A DNA stretch of 64,000 nt from Xenophilus sp. AP218F (GCA_002213445.1 NJIE01000022.1:1-64000); one strand, 5' to 3'; numbered from the stretch's first letter, positions 48,150 through 58,490 are shown. Numbers and translations: made by a program. The notes: a model not told the origin generated them from the letters alone.

Positions 48150-49945
48150 ACCCGATTTACCCCCTGCCCGGCGGCATCCACCCGCCTAGCCACAAGCATC
48201 TCACCAACAGCGGCCCGATCGCGCCGGCTCCCCTGCCGCGCCGCCTGATCCTGTCGCTGGGCCAGAGCCTGGGCAACCCGGCGCGCCCCTGCGTCGCGGT
48301 CGGCGAGCGCGTGCTCAAGGGCCAGCGCATCGCCGAAGCCGACGGAGCGGTGTCCGCGGCGCTGCACGCGCCCACCTCCGGCACCGTCGTCGCCATCGAA
48401 TCCCGCCCCTTCCCGCACCGCTCCGGCCTGCCGCAAACGGCCATCGTGCTGGAAGCGGACGGTCTGGACGAATGGCAGCCGCGCGCGCCGCTGCCCAACT
48501 GGCGCGAACTGGACGCCGCCGCGCTCAGCCAGCACCTGCGCGACATGGGCGTGGTCGGCCAGGGCGGCGCGGTGTTCCCCACCAGCCTCAAGCTCGCCAA
48601 GCGCCCGCTGGAGGCGCTGGTGATCAACGGCGCGGAGTGCGAGCCCTTCATCACCTGCGACGACGCGCTGATGCGCGAGCGCGCCGACGGCATCGTCAGC
48701 GGCGTCGCCATCATCGCCCACGCCATGCAGGCCGGACGGGTGCTGATCGGCATCGAGGACGACAAGCCGGCCGCCATCGCCGCCATGCGTCAGGCCGCCG
48801 CCCCGCACGGCTACCAGGTGGCGGCGATTCCGGCCAAATACCCCAGCGGCGGGGCCAAGCAATTGATCCGCCTGCTCACCGGCAAGGAAATCCCGGCCGG
48901 CGAGCGCGCCACCCAGCACGGCGCGCAGTGCTTCAACGTCGCCACCGCCTACTCCGTCCATCGCGCCGTCGAACTGGGCGAGCCGGTGATCAGCCGCATC
49001 GTCACCCTGACCGGCGCGATGGCCGCGCCGCAAAACGTCGAGGCGCTGCTCGGCACCCCGCTGCGCGAACTGCTGGCGCACGCCGGCCAATCGCCCGACA
49101 GCGACGGCGTCATCGTCGGCGGTTCGATGATGGGCTATTTGCTGCCCGACGCCGACGCCGGCCTGACCAAGGCCTGCAACTGCCTGATCGCGCGCGACGC
49201 CGCGCTGTTCCCGCCGCGCCCGCCGGCCATGCCCTGCATCCGCTGCGGCGAATGCGCCGACGCCTGTCCGGTGCAGCTGCAACCGATGGACCTGTACTGG
49301 TTCGCCAAGTCGAAACGCTACGACAAGGCCAGCGACTGGAGCCTGATGGACTGCATCGAATGCGGCGCTTGCAGCTACGTCTGCCCCAGCCAGATTCCGC
49401 TGGTGGACTACTTCCAGTTCGCCAAGGGCGAGCTGTGGAGCGCCGAGCGCGACAAGCTGGCCGCCGACCGCGCCCGCCGCCGCCATGAGTTCCGCCAGTT
49501 CCGCATCGAACGCGACAAACAGGAAAAAGCGCAGCGTCTGGCCGAAAAAGCCGCCGCCACGCCCGCGCCGACCCGCAGCGCGCCCGCCGGCATGTCCGCC
49601 GGACAGCCGGCCAAACCGGTCAGCGACGCCGACAAGAAGGCCGCCATCGAAGCGGCGATGGCGCGCGCCGCAGCCAGAAAGGCCACGCTGTCCGCCAACG
49701 CCAATGCCAGCCAGAGCGCGCTGGACGAAAGCAAGCAAGCGGCGATCAAGGCGGCGATGGAGCGCGCCGCCGCGCGCAAGGCCGCGAAAGACGCCGAAGC
49801 CGCACCCGCTAACGAACCTGCCGCACCGGCCGCCGCCATCGACGACGCCAAGCGCGCCGCCATCCAGGCAGCCATGGAACGCGCCGCCGCGCGCAAGGCC
49901 GCCAAGGCGGCGGCTCAATCCAACCAGGAAAACGAACAGCCGTGA
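48146..49945 (+). CDS. rnfC: Rnf complex subunit C, with Ala/Lys-rich C-terminal repeats
   Basis: A 599-residue peripheral subunit that binds NADH and FMN. It starts [13 protein letters not shown], has the glycine-rich [15 protein letters not shown] and the nucleotide region, and two 4Fe-4S sites, [15 protein letters not shown] and [18 protein letters not shown]. After about residue 450 it has a charged coil and then at least three similar units ([51 protein letters not shown]), a tail type also seen in Rnf/Rsx C of other proteobacteria. Start 48146 overlaps the rnfB stop; the open frame upstream is not conserved. Confidence 0.94.
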   Translation: MNPIYPLPGGIHPPSHKHLTNSGPIAPAPLPRRLILSLGQSLGNPARPCVAVGERVLKGQRIAEADGAVSAALHAPTSGTVVAIESRPFPHRSGLPQTAIVLEADGLDEWQPRAPLPNWRELDAAALSQHLRDMGVVGQGGAVFPTSLKLAKRPLEALVINGAECEPFITCDDALMRERADGIVSGVAIIAHAMQAGRVLIGIEDDKPAAIAAMRQAAAPHGYQVAAIPAKYPSGGAKQLIRLLTGKEIPAGERATQHGAQCFNVATAYSVHRAVELGEPVISRIVTLTGAMAAPQNVEALLGTPLRELLAHAGQSPDSDGVIVGGSMMGYLLPDADAGLTKACNCLIARDAALFPPRPPAMPCIRCGECADACPVQLQPMDLYWFAKSKRYDKASDWSLMDCIECGACSYVCPSQIPLVDYFQFAKGELWSAERDKLAADRARRRHEFRQFRIERDKQEKAQRLAEKAAATPAPTRSAPAGMSAGQPAKPVSDADKKAAIEAAMARAAARKATLSANANASQSALDESKQAAIKAAMERAAARKAAKDAEAAPANEPAAPAAAIDDAKRAAIQAAMERAAARKAAKAAAQSNQENEQP

Positions 49946-50949
49946 CCAGCGCTCCCTTCCACGCCAAACCCGCCACCGTCTCGGCGATCATGCTCAAGGT
50001 GCTGGCCGCCCTGCTGCCGCTGATCGCGGTGCAAACGTATTTCTTCGGCGTCGGCCTGCTTATCCAGCTGGCGCTGGCCAGCGTCAGCGCGCTGGCCGCC
50101 GAAGCCGCCATGCTGCGCCTGCGGGGCCTGCCGGTTCTGCCCTTCCTGAAGGACGGCAGCGCCCTGCTCACCGGCTGGCTGCTGGCGCTGACCCTGCCGT
50201 CACTGGGCGCCTGGTGGATGGTGGCGCTTGCCACCATCATCGCCATCGTCGTCGCCAAGCAGCTGTACGGCGGCCTGGGGCAGAACCCGTTCAACCCGGC
50301 CATGGTCGGCTTCGCCGTGATGATCGTCGCCTTCCCGGCCCATATCGCCCAGTGGGGCAGCGCGCTGCAGCCGCTGGACGCGACAGCGCAGCTGCAATGG
50401 ATTTTCAGCCGCCAGCTGCCGCCCGGCGCGGCGCTGGACGCCGTCAGCTCCGCCACGCCGCTGGATTATCTGAAAACCCAGCTGCTGATCGGCGGCCAGC
50501 CGGTGGCCGACATCCTGCGCGCCCCGCTGTACGCCAGCCAGGCCGCCATCGCCGCCGCGCTGGCGGCGAGCGCGGGCGGGCTATACCTTTGGCGGCAGCG
50601 CATCATCGCCTGGCACGCGCCGCTGGCGATGCTGGCCGGCGTCTGCGCCGTCGCCGCGCCGCTATGGCTGCTGGAGCCGGCGCGCTACGCCAGCCCGCTG
50701 TTCCATCTGCTCAACGGCGCGACGCTGCTGGGGGCCTTCTTCATCGTCACCGATCCGGTCACCAGCCCGACCACGGCGCGCGGCCGGCTGCTGTTCGGTT
50801 TCCTGGTGGGCGTGCTGCTGTACGTGATCCGGGTGTTCGGCGGTTTTCCCGACGCCGTCGCCTTCGCGGTGCTGATCATGAACATCGCCGTGCCCTTCAT
50901 CGACCTGCATACCCAACCCAGGGTATTCGGCAAAAGGGAGCGGCGATGA
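49942..50949 (+). CDS. rnfD: Rnf complex subunit D
   Basis: A 335-residue membrane protein with about nine to ten helices, homologous to NqrB. FLKDGSALLTGWLLALTLP and GGLGQNPFNPAMVGFAVMIVAFP are family segments. AVSSATPLDYLK contains the Thr that carries covalently bound FMN through a phosphoester. ATOMIC role: it moves electrons and ions in the membrane part of Rnf. It overlaps rnfC and rnfG by 4 bases each, so the operon is translationally coupled throughout. Confidence 0.94.
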   Translation: MTSAPFHAKPATVSAIMLKVLAALLPLIAVQTYFFGVGLLIQLALASVSALAAEAAMLRLRGLPVLPFLKDGSALLTGWLLALTLPSLGAWWMVALATIIAIVVAKQLYGGLGQNPFNPAMVGFAVMIVAFPAHIAQWGSALQPLDATAQLQWIFSRQLPPGAALDAVSSATPLDYLKTQLLIGGQPVADILRAPLYASQAAIAAALAASAGGLYLWRQRIIAWHAPLAMLAGVCAVAAPLWLLEPARYASPLFHLLNGATLLGAFFIVTDPVTSPTTARGRLLFGFLVGVLLYVIRVFGGFPDAVAFAVLIMNIAVPFIDLHTQPRVFGKRERR

Positions 50950-51572
50950 CACGCGCCCTGCTGCGCCAGATGCGCGCCAGCGCGCGCGCCTTGCTGGCCT
51001 TTACCGTGATCTGCACCGCCATCCTGGCCGGCAGCTATCTGCTGACCCGCGATGCGATAGACCAGCGCAGCCAGCAGGAGCGGCAGCGGCTGATCGCGCA
51101 GACCCTGCCGCCCGGCAGCTTCGACAACGCGCTGGCGCGCGACTGGCGCGAGCTGCGCGGCGAGGACGCGGCGCTGCTGGGCCAGCCGGCCGGCAGCCGC
51201 GTCTACATCGCCCGCCAGGCGGGCAAGCCGGTGGCGCTGGTATTCGAAACCGTGGCCGGCAATGGCTACGCCGGCCGCATCCGCCTGCTGGTGGGCGTGC
51301 TGGCCGACGGCCGCGTCAGCGGGGTGCGCGTGGTGGAACACCGCGAGACGCCGGGCCTGGGCGACTACATCGATAGCGAAAAGAGCGTCTGGGCTGCCCA
51401 GTTCGTCGACAAGACCCTCGCCAACCGCTGGCAGGTAAAGAAGGACGGCGGCGACTTCGACTACATGGCCGGCGCCACGGTATCGGCCCGCGCCGTGGTC
51501 GCCGCCGTCGGCCGGACGCTGACCGTCTTCCGGCGGCGCGGCGCGGCCCTGCTGCAAAAGGAGCAAGCATGA
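50946..51572 (+). CDS. rnfG: Rnf complex subunit G
   Basis: A 208-residue subunit with one N-terminal membrane helix (ALLAFTVICTAILAGSYLLT) and a periplasmic FMN domain. DYMAGATVSARAVVAAV holds the Thr of S/A-GAT that covalently binds FMN, and VVEHRETPGLGD is the other family segment. Length is normal (E. coli RsxG 206). The ATG at 50946 overlaps the rnfD stop. Confidence 0.94.
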   Translation: MTRALLRQMRASARALLAFTVICTAILAGSYLLTRDAIDQRSQQERQRLIAQTLPPGSFDNALARDWRELRGEDAALLGQPAGSRVYIARQAGKPVALVFETVAGNGYAGRIRLLVGVLADGRVSGVRVVEHRETPGLGDYIDSEKSVWAAQFVDKTLANRWQVKKDGGDFDYMAGATVSARAVVAAVGRTLTVFRRRGAALLQKEQA

Positions 51573-52267
51573 GCGACCCCATCCAGCCGTCCCCGTGGCG
51601 CGACATCGCCGTCAACGGCATCTGGAAACAGAACGCCGGTCTGGTGCAGATTCTGGGCCTGTGCCCCATCCTGGCGGTGAGCAGCAGCGTGATCAACGCG
51701 GTGTCGCTGGGCCTGGCCACCACGCTGGTGACCGCGCTGTCCGGCGCGGCCATCGCCGCGTTGCGCGGCTTCATCTCGCAGGAAATCCGCAACCCGGTCT
51801 TCATCATGATCATCGCCACGCTGGTGACCTGCGTCGACCTGCTGTTCAACGCCTACCTGCACCCGCTCTACCTGGTGCTGGGCATCTTCATCCCGCTGAT
51901 CACCACCAACTGCATCGTGATGGGCCGCGCCGAAGCTTACGCCGCGCGCAACACGCCGGCGCACGCCGCCTTCGACGGCCTGATGATGGGGCTGGGGCTG
52001 ACGCTGGTGCTGGCCGTTCTGGGCGCGCTGCGCGAACTGGTCGGCAAGGGCACGCTGCTGTCCGGCGCGGAGCTGGTCTTCGGCCCGGCCGGCCAGGCGC
52101 TGACCCTGCGCATCGTGCCGGAGGAAATGCATTACCAGTTTCTGCTGGCGCTCTTGCCGCCCGGCGCTTTCATCGGCCTGGGGCTGATCATCGCCGCCAA
52201 GAGCTGGCTGGACAGCCGTCGCCAACGCGTCGCCCTCGCCGCGCAAACCGCAGGAGCCGCCCCATGA
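51569..52267 (+). CDS. rnfE: Rnf complex subunit E
   Basis: A 232-residue inner-membrane protein related to RnfA, with six helices. NGIWKQNAGLVQILGLCPILAVSSS shows the same cluster-binding Cys as in RnfA, and PLITTNCIVMGRAEAYA holds the second. Together RnfA and RnfE form the membrane core that moves the ion. It overlaps rnfG and nth by 4 bases. Confidence 0.94.
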   Translation: MSDPIQPSPWRDIAVNGIWKQNAGLVQILGLCPILAVSSSVINAVSLGLATTLVTALSGAAIAALRGFISQEIRNPVFIMIIATLVTCVDLLFNAYLHPLYLVLGIFIPLITTNCIVMGRAEAYAARNTPAHAAFDGLMMGLGLTLVLAVLGALRELVGKGTLLSGAELVFGPAGQALTLRIVPEEMHYQFLLALLPPGAFIGLGLIIAAKSWLDSRRQRVALAAQTAGAAP

Positions 52268-52896
52268 ACGCCGCCAAACGCGAAGAAATCTACCGCCGCT
52301 TGCGGGACGCCAACCCGCATCCGACCACCGAGCTGGAATACGACAGCCCCTTCGAGCTGCTGATTTCGGTCCTGCTGTCGGCGCAGGCCACCGACGTCAG
52401 CGTCAACAAGGCCACCCGCCTGCTCTATCCGGTGGCCAACACCCCGGCGGCGATGCTGGCGCTGGGCGAGGAGGCGCTGGCCAACTTCATCAAGACCATT
52501 GGCCTGTACAAGACCAAGGCCAAAAACGTCATCGCCACCTGCCGCATCCTGCTGGAAAAGCACGGCGGCGAGGTGCCGCAGACGCGCGAGGCGCTGGAGG
52601 CGCTGCCCGGCGTCGGCCGCAAGACCGCCAACGTGGTGCTCAACACCGCCTTCGGCCAGCCGACCATAGCCGTCGACACCCACATTTTCCGCGTGGCCAA
52701 CCGCACCCGGCTGGCGCCCGGAAAGGATGTGCGCGAGGTGGAGGACAAACTGGTAAAATTCACCCCCAAGGCATTTCAGGTAGACGCCCATCACTGGCTG
52801 ATCCTGCACGGTCGCTACGTGTGCAAGGCGCGCAAGCCGGAATGCCAGCATTGCATCATCGCCGATCTCTGCGAATATCCGGCAAAACCGTTATGA
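52264..52896 (+). CDS. nth: Endonuclease III
   Basis: A 210-residue DNA glycosylase/AP lyase that removes oxidised pyrimidines. The helix-hairpin-helix LPGVGRKTANVVLNTAF carries catalytic Lys (in GRKTANVV, near residue 120), VDTHIFRVANR has the catalytic Asp, and the 4Fe-4S cluster ligands are CKARKPECQHCIIADLC. It is the last gene of rnfABCDGE-nth, the same order as rsx-nth in E. coli. The start overlaps the rnfE stop (ATGA). Confidence 0.96.
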   Translation: MNAAKREEIYRRLRDANPHPTTELEYDSPFELLISVLLSAQATDVSVNKATRLLYPVANTPAAMLALGEEALANFIKTIGLYKTKAKNVIATCRILLEKHGGEVPQTREALEALPGVGRKTANVVLNTAFGQPTIAVDTHIFRVANRTRLAPGKDVREVEDKLVKFTPKAFQVDAHHWLILHGRYVCKARKPECQHCIIADLCEYPAKPL

Positions 52897-52999
52897 TGAA
52901 ACAGAACGCTTGCTACCCAGCACATGACAATTCGCGCGGATTGGAAAAGGGGCGGATCGCCCTTATCTTCGCAGCTGACGTCAAAAATAAGGAATGCCT

Positions 53000-54475
53000 G
53001 TGACTACGACTACTCGCATCATGGTCGGCGCCCTGCTCGCGGTGTCGTTACTGTCCGGTTGCGACAAGATCCAGCAATTCATCCGGGGTAGCAGCCAGCC
53101 CGCCCCTGTGGCCGTGCCCGCCCAGCAGGACGGCCGCGTCGCCATGCTGCTGCCCGACTTCACCCAGCTGGTCACCCGCGACGGCCCCGCCGTGGTCAAC
53201 ATCCAGGCCAGCCGCGAAAGCGCCGCTCCGCAGCAAAGCAGCATGCCTTTCCCTGTGCCGGAAGACGACCCGCTCTACGACTTCTTCCGCCGCTTCATGC
53301 CCAACCAGCAGCAGCCTGATCAAGCTCCGGAAGAAAGCATTTCCTTCGGCTCCGGCTTCATCATCAGCAGCGACGGCTACATCCTGACCAACGCCCACGT
53401 GGTGGCCGACGGCGGCCAGATCCGCGTCACGCTCACCGACAAGCGCGAACTGCGCGCCAAGCTGGTGGGCATGGACAAGCGCAGCGACGTCGCGCTGCTG
53501 AAAGTGGAAGCGGCCGACCTGCCGGTGGCCAAGATCGGCGACCCGGCGGAATTGAAGGTGGGCGAATGGGTGGCCGCCATCGGCGCGCCGTTCGGCTTCG
53601 ACAACACCGTCACCGCCGGCATCGTCTCGGCCAAGGGCCGCAGCCTGCCGGACGAAACCCTGGTGCCCTTCATCCAGACCGACGTGGCCATCAACCCCGG
53701 CAACTCCGGCGGCCCGCTGTTCAACCTCAAGGGCGAGGTGGTCGGCATCAATTCCCAGATCTACAGTCGCTCCGGCGGCTTCATGGGCATCTCCTTCGCC
53801 ATTCCCATCGATCTGGCGATGAAGGTGGTGGATCAGCTCAAGACCAAGGGCAAGGTCAGCCGCGGCCAGTTGGGCATCAACATCCAGGAAGTCACCCAGG
53901 AGCTGGCGCAATCGTTCGGCCTGCAGCGTCCTTCCGGCGCGCTGGTGGTGCGCGTCGACCCCAAAGGCCCGGCGGCCAAGGCCGGCCTCCTGCCCGGCGA
54001 CATCATCCTCAAGCTGAACAACCGCCCCATCGAAAGCTCCAAGGACCTGCCGATGCTGGTGGGCGGCCTGGAGCCGGGCACCAAGATCACGCTGGGCATA
54101 TGGCGCAAGGGCATCCAGAAGGAGCTGACCGCGACGCTGGCCGAACTCGCCCCGGACAACGGCGGCAACGCCAAGCCGGGCAACGACAACGCGCCGCAAG
54201 GCTACCAGTTCGGCAAGCTGGGACTTACCCTGTCGGAACTGACGCCGGAGCAGCGCTCGGAGCTGGGCTTGCGCGGCGGCCTGCTGATCCAGAAGGCGCA
54301 AGGCCCGGCGGCCCGTTCCGGGCTGCAGGCCGGCGACGTGATCCTCGGCGTCAACCAGAACGAGATCAACAGCATCGCCGCCTTCGAGAAAGCGCTGGCG
54401 GCGGCCGGCGGCCACGCCGCGCTGCTGGTGCGCCGCGGCGAAGCGGTGCTGTTCGTGCCGCTGCGCACCGACTAA
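53000..54475 (+). CDS. DegP/DegQ (HtrA)-type serine protease, lipoprotein
   Basis: A 491-residue periplasmic protease. The signal ends in SLLSGC (Cys21), so it is likely anchored by lipid, as in some MucD-like proteins. The trypsin-like domain has His133 (TNAHVV), Asp163 (RSDVALL) and Ser236 (GNSGGPL), all three of the triad. Two PDZ domains follow (about 285-375 and 400-490). It degrades or holds misfolded envelope proteins. The start is taken as GTG at 53000, 7 bases after AAGGA; the ATG at 52994 directly touches that site. A terminator follows at 54496. Confidence 0.9.
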   Translation: MTTTTRIMVGALLAVSLLSGCDKIQQFIRGSSQPAPVAVPAQQDGRVAMLLPDFTQLVTRDGPAVVNIQASRESAAPQQSSMPFPVPEDDPLYDFFRRFMPNQQQPDQAPEESISFGSGFIISSDGYILTNAHVVADGGQIRVTLTDKRELRAKLVGMDKRSDVALLKVEAADLPVAKIGDPAELKVGEWVAAIGAPFGFDNTVTAGIVSAKGRSLPDETLVPFIQTDVAINPGNSGGPLFNLKGEVVGINSQIYSRSGGFMGISFAIPIDLAMKVVDQLKTKGKVSRGQLGINIQEVTQELAQSFGLQRPSGALVVRVDPKGPAAKAGLLPGDIILKLNNRPIESSKDLPMLVGGLEPGTKITLGIWRKGIQKELTATLAELAPDNGGNAKPGNDNAPQGYQFGKLGLTLSELTPEQRSELGLRGGLLIQKAQGPAARSGLQAGDVILGVNQNEINSIAAFEKALAAAGGHAALLVRRGEAVLFVPLRTD

Positions 54476-54495
54476 GCGCCGCCGCTTCCCTCTCG

Positions 54496-54519
54496 AGCCG
54501 CCCTCCGGGGCGGCTTTTT
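54496..54519 (+). terminator. Terminator of the DegP-like gene
   Basis: AGCCGCCC and GGGCGGCT around TCCG, followed by TTTTTC. Confidence 0.85.
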
Positions 54520-54578
54520 CATGCCTTGAGCATTCATTGTTGTTAGCATGACGCTTTCCCCACCCGATGGAGCGCGCC

Positions 54579-55058
54579 ATGCCCTTTCTCACCACCGATT
54601 TGTGCGACCAGTTCGACGACAAGATCCAGGCGCTGGAGCCGATTTTCCGCAGCTATGGCGGCAGGACGCGCTTCAGCGGCCGCATCGTCACGCTCAAACT
54701 GTTTGAGGACAACAGCCTGGTGCGCGAGGCGCTGGGCGAAAACGGCCAGGGCAAGGTGCTGGTGGCGGATGGCGGCGGCTCGCTGCGCTGCGCGCTGCTG
54801 GGCGACCAGCTGGGCGAGCTGGCGGTGAAAAACGGCTGGGAGGGCGTATTGATCTACGGCTGCGTGCGCGATTCCGTCGCGCTGGCGGCGCTGCCGCTGG
54901 GCGTGCGCGCGCTGAATACCCACCCCAGAAAATCGGTGAAGCTGGGCGCGGGCCAACGTGGCGTGCGCGTGAACTTCGCCGGCGTCGCGCTCAGCCCCGG
55001 GCATTGGCTCTACGCCGACGAGGACGGCGTCATCGTCAGCGCCGACGCCCTGATCTAG
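54579..55058 (+). CDS. rraA: RraA-like protein (regulator of RNase E activity / HMG aldolase family)
   Basis: A 159-residue protein. [17 protein letters not shown] is the N-terminal signature; [23 protein letters not shown] and [13 protein letters not shown] carry the Gly and Arg-Asp positions that in related proteins bind metal and 4-hydroxy-4-methyl-2-oxoglutarate. Length (E. coli RraA 161) and sequence order favour RraA, which binds RNase E and slows RNA decay, although aldolase activity is possible. GGAG with a 6-base spacer sets the start at 54579. Convergent with the GFA gene (4 bases between stops). Confidence 0.88.
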   Translation: MPFLTTDLCDQFDDKIQALEPIFRSYGGRTRFSGRIVTLKLFEDNSLVREALGENGQGKVLVADGGGSLRCALLGDQLGELAVKNGWEGVLIYGCVRDSVALAALPLGVRALNTHPRKSVKLGAGQRGVRVNFAGVALSPGHWLYADEDGVIVSADALI

Positions 55059-55062
55059 ACAA

Positions 55063-55467
55063 CTATCCCCCGCGCGGATGGACCGGCAGCGCGCCCTGAG
55101 CGGCGGCGCTGCCCCACTCCAGATGCTGCTCCCACCAGCAATGGGATTCGGGCGTCAGCCGCTCCGGCTCGTCCAGCGAGGCGGCGGTGATGTCGATCTC
55201 TTCCGGATCGGACTCGTGGCGATAAGTCAGCGAGGTGCCGCAATGCGGGCAAAAACCGCGGCTGACCGCCGCCGAAGAGCGATACAGCGTCGGCTTCTCG
55301 CCGCGCCACTCAAGCTCGCTGGCCTTGATGGTGAACCAGGTGACGAAAGCCGCGCCGCTGGCGCGGCGGCAAGAACGACAATGGCAATGGGTGACGTGGG
55401 TGGGCGCGCCGCGCAGCCGGTAACGCACCGCCCCGCACAAGCAGCCTCCCGCAAGATTCATGGTCAT
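55063..55467 (-). CDS. GFA family zinc protein (Gfa/CENP-V type)
   Basis: A 134-residue protein of the glutathione-dependent formaldehyde-activating family. The zinc-binding cysteines are complete: GGCLCGAVRY, HCHCRSCRRASGA and GFCPHCGTSLTY. Whether these proteins act with glutathione and formaldehyde in general is doubtful, so only the fold is claimed. The start at 55467 has GGAGA with a 6-base spacer; an ATG two codons later is possible. Single gene. Confidence 0.87.
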   Translation of the reverse strand: MTMNLAGGCLCGAVRYRLRGAPTHVTHCHCRSCRRASGAAFVTWFTIKASELEWRGEKPTLYRSSAAVSRGFCPHCGTSLTYRHESDPEEIDITAASLDEPERLTPESHCWWEQHLEWGSAAAQGALPVHPRGG

Positions 55468-55643
55468 GACTGTTCTCCCTGGATGTAAAGCGGCGCAGCG
55501 CATCGTGATCCAGCCGGACTCCGGGATGTGCCGCCTCCGGAACAGCCCCGCTCGCCTAACTATGCATCAGCCATGCTGCAAGCGCAAAAAGTCCGCGCGG
55601 CGAACAGGGACGAAGGCGCGGCAAAAACCACAGGGCAAAACAA

Positions 55644-55665
55644 AACGGGAGCCGAGGCTCCCGTT
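55644..55665 (-). terminator. Terminator of the pan cluster (downstream of panD)
   Basis: On the minus strand AACGGGAGCC pairs with GGCTCCCGTT and is followed by TTGTTTTGCC, 25 bases after panD. Confidence 0.82.
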
Positions 55666-55690
55666 GCGAGGCGCGAATGCGCGGCTGGAA

Positions 55691-56071
55691 TCAGGCCGCC
55701 TGGGTGGGCGTGGCGCCCTTGATCTCGGTGAGGCGGTTCTGGCCGTCGACGAACACCAGCTTGGGGCTGTGGTTCTTCAGCTCGGCGTCTTCGTAATGGG
55801 CGAAGGTGGCGATGATCAAAAGATCGCCCGGCGCGGCGCGGCGCGCGGCGGAACCATTCACCGAGATGGTGCCGGAGCCGCGTTCGGCCTTGATCGCGTA
55901 GGTGGCGAAACGCTCGCCGTTGGTGACGTTCCAGATCTGGATTTCTTCGTATTCCAGAATGTCGGCCGCCTCAAGCAGATTTTCGTCGATGGCGCAGGAG
56001 CCGATGTAGTGCAGCTCGGAATGCGTGGTGGTGACGCGGTGGAGCTTGGCTTTGAGCATGGTACGCTGCAT
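55691..56071 (-). CDS. panD: Aspartate 1-decarboxylase
   Basis: A 126-residue pyruvoyl enzyme that makes beta-alanine from aspartate for pantothenate. [25 protein letters not shown] holds the self-cleavage site Gly24-Ser25; Ser25 becomes the pyruvoyl group. [14 protein letters not shown] and [20 protein letters not shown] complete the barrel. The start at 56071 has AAGGAA 6 bases upstream and gives the same numbering as in E. coli. Last of panB-panC-panD; 26 bases after panC. Confidence 0.96.
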   Translation of the reverse strand: MQRTMLKAKLHRVTTTHSELHYIGSCAIDENLLEAADILEYEEIQIWNVTNGERFATYAIKAERGSGTISVNGSAARRAAPGDLLIIATFAHYEDAELKNHSPKLVFVDGQNRLTEIKGATPTQAA

Positions 56072-56097
56072 GTCTGTTTCCTTAATGGCCCGCCGTC

Positions 56098-56931
56098 TCA
56101 GCGGAAAACCTCGATATTGTCGATCAGGCGGGTGCGCCCCAGACGCGCGGCGGCCAGCACCACCAGCCGCTTCTCGCCGGCGTGGGCGATTTCCAGCGTG
56201 TCGGCCTGGCGCACTTCCACGTAATCCACCGCCCAGCCGGCGGCGGCCAGCTCGTCGCGCGCGGCCTGCTCCAGCCCGGCGTAATCCTGGCTGCCGTCCT
56301 TGAGCGCGTCGTGGATGCGGGTCAGCTCGCGGTACAGCCGCGGCGCTTCGGCGCGCTCTTCGGCGGACAGATAGCCGTTGCGCGAGGACAGCGCCAGGCC
56401 GTCGTCGGCGCGGCCGGTGTCCACCGGCACGATGGCCACCGGAATGTTGAGATCGTCCACCATCATCCGGATCACGTGCAGCTGCTGGAAGTCCTTCTTG
56501 CCGAAACAGGCGACGTCGGGCTGCACGATGTTGAACAGCTTGGACACCACGGTGGCCACGCCGCGGAAATGGCCGGGGCGGAACGCGCCGCACAGCTCGT
56601 TCTGGATGTGCGGCGGCTCGACGTTGAAATCCTGCTTGACGCGCGGGTACAGCTCGCGCTCATCAGGAAAGAACAGCGCGTCGACGCCGGCGGCGCGCAA
56701 TTTTTCGCAATCCGCCTCGAAGGTGCGCGGATAGGCGTCGAAATCCTCGCCCTGCCCGAACTGGATGCGATTGACGAAGATGCTGACCACCACCTTGTCG
56801 GCCTGGCGGCGCGCTTCCTTCACCAGCGCCAGATGGCCCTGATGCAGATTGCCCATCGTGGGCACGAAAGCCAGCTTGCCGGCCTGCTTGCGCCAGGCGC
56901 GCATGGCGGCAACGGTACGGATGATTTCCAT
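56098..56931 (-). CDS. panC: Pantoate-beta-alanine ligase
   Basis: A 277-residue ligase that joins pantoate and beta-alanine with ATP to give pantothenate. [19 protein letters not shown] holds the HxGH nucleotide site, [20 protein letters not shown] binds pantoate, and [16 protein letters not shown] and DGLALSSRN carry the KMSKS-like and other active residues. It lies 20 bases after panB. All products are supplied within this cluster except the 2-ketopantoate reductase, which is not seen nearby. Confidence 0.96.
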   Translation of the reverse strand: MEIIRTVAAMRAWRKQAGKLAFVPTMGNLHQGHLALVKEARRQADKVVVSIFVNRIQFGQGEDFDAYPRTFEADCEKLRAAGVDALFFPDERELYPRVKQDFNVEPPHIQNELCGAFRPGHFRGVATVVSKLFNIVQPDVACFGKKDFQQLHVIRMMVDDLNIPVAIVPVDTGRADDGLALSSRNGYLSAEERAEAPRLYRELTRIHDALKDGSQDYAGLEQAARDELAAAGWAVDYVEVRQADTLEIAHAGEKRLVVLAAARLGRTRLIDNIEVFR

Positions 56932-56951
56932 CGACTTGAAACCCCTGAAAC

Positions 56952-57740
56952 TTAAAAGGTATGTTCGTCCGCAGGGAAGGTTTTGCCCCTCACCGCCTTG
57001 ACGTACGCTTCCACCGCGCCCTGGATGCTGCCGGCCTCGGCCATGAAGTTCTTGACGAAACGGGCCTTCTTGCCCGGATAGACGCCCAGCATGTCGTGCA
57101 GCACCAGCACCTGGCCGGAAACGTCCGCGCCCGCGCCTATGCCTATGGTCGGCACCGGCAGGCTGTCGGTGATTTCGCGCGCCAGCGCCGCCGGCACGCA
57201 CTCCATCAGCACCATGCTGGCGCCGGCCTCGGCCAGCGCCTTGGCATCGTTCAGTACGCGGCGGCCGTCATCGCCCTTGCCCTGCACCCGGTAACCGCCG
57301 AAAGCGTTGACGAACTGCGGCGTCAGGCCGATGTGCGAGCACACCGGGATGCCGCGCTCAGCCAGGAAACGCGTGGTTTCCGCCATGTACGCGCCGCCTT
57401 CCAGCTTGACCATATTGGCGCCGGCCTGCATCAGCCGGGAGGCGTGGGCGAAGGCCTGCTGCGGGCTTTGCTGGTAGGCGCCGAAAGTCATGTCGCCCAG
57501 GATCAGCGCGTTCTTCGCGCCGCGCGCCACGCAGGCGATGTGATAAGCCATCTCGTCTTCCGTGACCGGAAGCGTGGAATCCTTGCCCTGCACCACCATG
57601 CCCAGCGAATCGCCGACCAGCAGGATTTCCACGCCGGCGTCGTCCAGCAAGCTGGCGAAACTGGCGTCATAGCAGGTCAGCATCGAGATCTTGTGGCCTT
57701 CCTGCGCCATCTTCTGCAAGGTCGTGACGGTAATTTTCAT
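56952..57740 (-). CDS. panB: 3-methyl-2-oxobutanoate hydroxymethyltransferase
   Basis: A 262-residue enzyme that adds a hydroxymethyl group from 5,10-methylene-THF to ketoisovalerate. [35 protein letters not shown] contains the metal-binding Asp, and VKLEGGAYM and [12 protein letters not shown] provide the substrate site. [22 protein letters not shown] is near the end. First of the three pan genes; folK and folate use nearby give a loose metabolic link. Confidence 0.96.
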   Translation of the reverse strand: MKITVTTLQKMAQEGHKISMLTCYDASFASLLDDAGVEILLVGDSLGMVVQGKDSTLPVTEDEMAYHIACVARGAKNALILGDMTFGAYQQSPQQAFAHASRLMQAGANMVKLEGGAYMAETTRFLAERGIPVCSHIGLTPQFVNAFGGYRVQGKGDDGRRVLNDAKALAEAGASMVLMECVPAALAREITDSLPVPTIGIGAGADVSGQVLVLHDMLGVYPGKKARFVKNFMAEAGSIQGAVEAYVKAVRGKTFPADEHTF

Positions 57741-57838
57741 AGCGGAACTTCCTCGTGGTTCGTACTCAGGTGCCGCATCGGCCGGCGCGCGCGACGACGC
57801 GGCGCCAGGCCGCGCGCCGCGCGAGGCGCAAACCCCGC

Positions 57839-58474
57839 TCAGGCACTCTTGTTGAAATAACTGCGCTGGCCGCGCATCTCGCTGATGCAGCGGATCAACA
57901 GTTCGAAGTCGGCGTCGCCGTCCACCAGATTGAGGTGATCGGTGTTGACGATCAACAGCGGCGCGGCTTCGTACTGATGGAAAAACTCGCTGTAAGCGCC
58001 ATGAACGCGCTTGAGATAGCCTTCGGGGAAATTGACCTCGTAATCCAGCGCCCTGGCCGCCACTCTTTGCAGCAGGTTGTCTTCCGAGGCCTGCAAATAG
58101 ATCACCAGGTCCGGCACCGGATATTCCGGCAAGGCCAAACGCGCCAGCCGCTGATACAGGGCCTGCTCCTGCTCGTCGAGGTTGATGCGGGCGAACAGCG
58201 CGTCCTTCTCGAACAGGAAATCGGACACCAGCGGCCCTTCTTGCAATTCGCCGCCCAGCAGCTGCCTGGCCATGTCGCTGCGCTGCAACAGGAAGGAGAG
58301 CTGGGTGGACAAGGCATGCGCGGGCATATTGCGGTAAAAACGCGGCAGGAAGGGATTGGCGGCCGGGTCTTCCGCCTGCAAACGCACGCCCCAGTATTCG
58401 GACAGGCGCTTGGCCAGCGAGGACTTGCCGGAGCCGATGGGGCCTTCCACCACCACGTAACGCAACTGAGTCAT
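57839..58474 (-). CDS. Deoxynucleoside kinase (dAdo/dGuo kinase type)
   Basis: A 211-residue P-loop kinase. [22 protein letters not shown] is the Walker A with a family-typical ending, [16 protein letters not shown] holds the substrate-binding Asp/Arg, and [10 protein letters not shown] leads to the lid with [14 protein letters not shown]. Related bacterial enzymes phosphorylate deoxynucleosides for salvage. AAGGAAA precedes the ATG. It follows folK by 16 bases and precedes panB by about 98, so folK-dNK-pan may be one transcript. Confidence 0.88.
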   Translation of the reverse strand: MTQLRYVVVEGPIGSGKSSLAKRLSEYWGVRLQAEDPAANPFLPRFYRNMPAHALSTQLSFLLQRSDMARQLLGGELQEGPLVSDFLFEKDALFARINLDEQEQALYQRLARLALPEYPVPDLVIYLQASEDNLLQRVAARALDYEVNFPEGYLKRVHGAYSEFFHQYEAAPLLIVNTDHLNLVDGDADFELLIRCISEMRGQRSYFNKSA

Positions 58475-58490
58475 CGGTTTTTCCTTATTT

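Noticed and set aside
49600-49920. Repeats in rnfC as a CRISPR-like or mobile repeat array
   Set aside because: The units are in frame in a coding gene, vary at third positions and have no spacers of uniform length.
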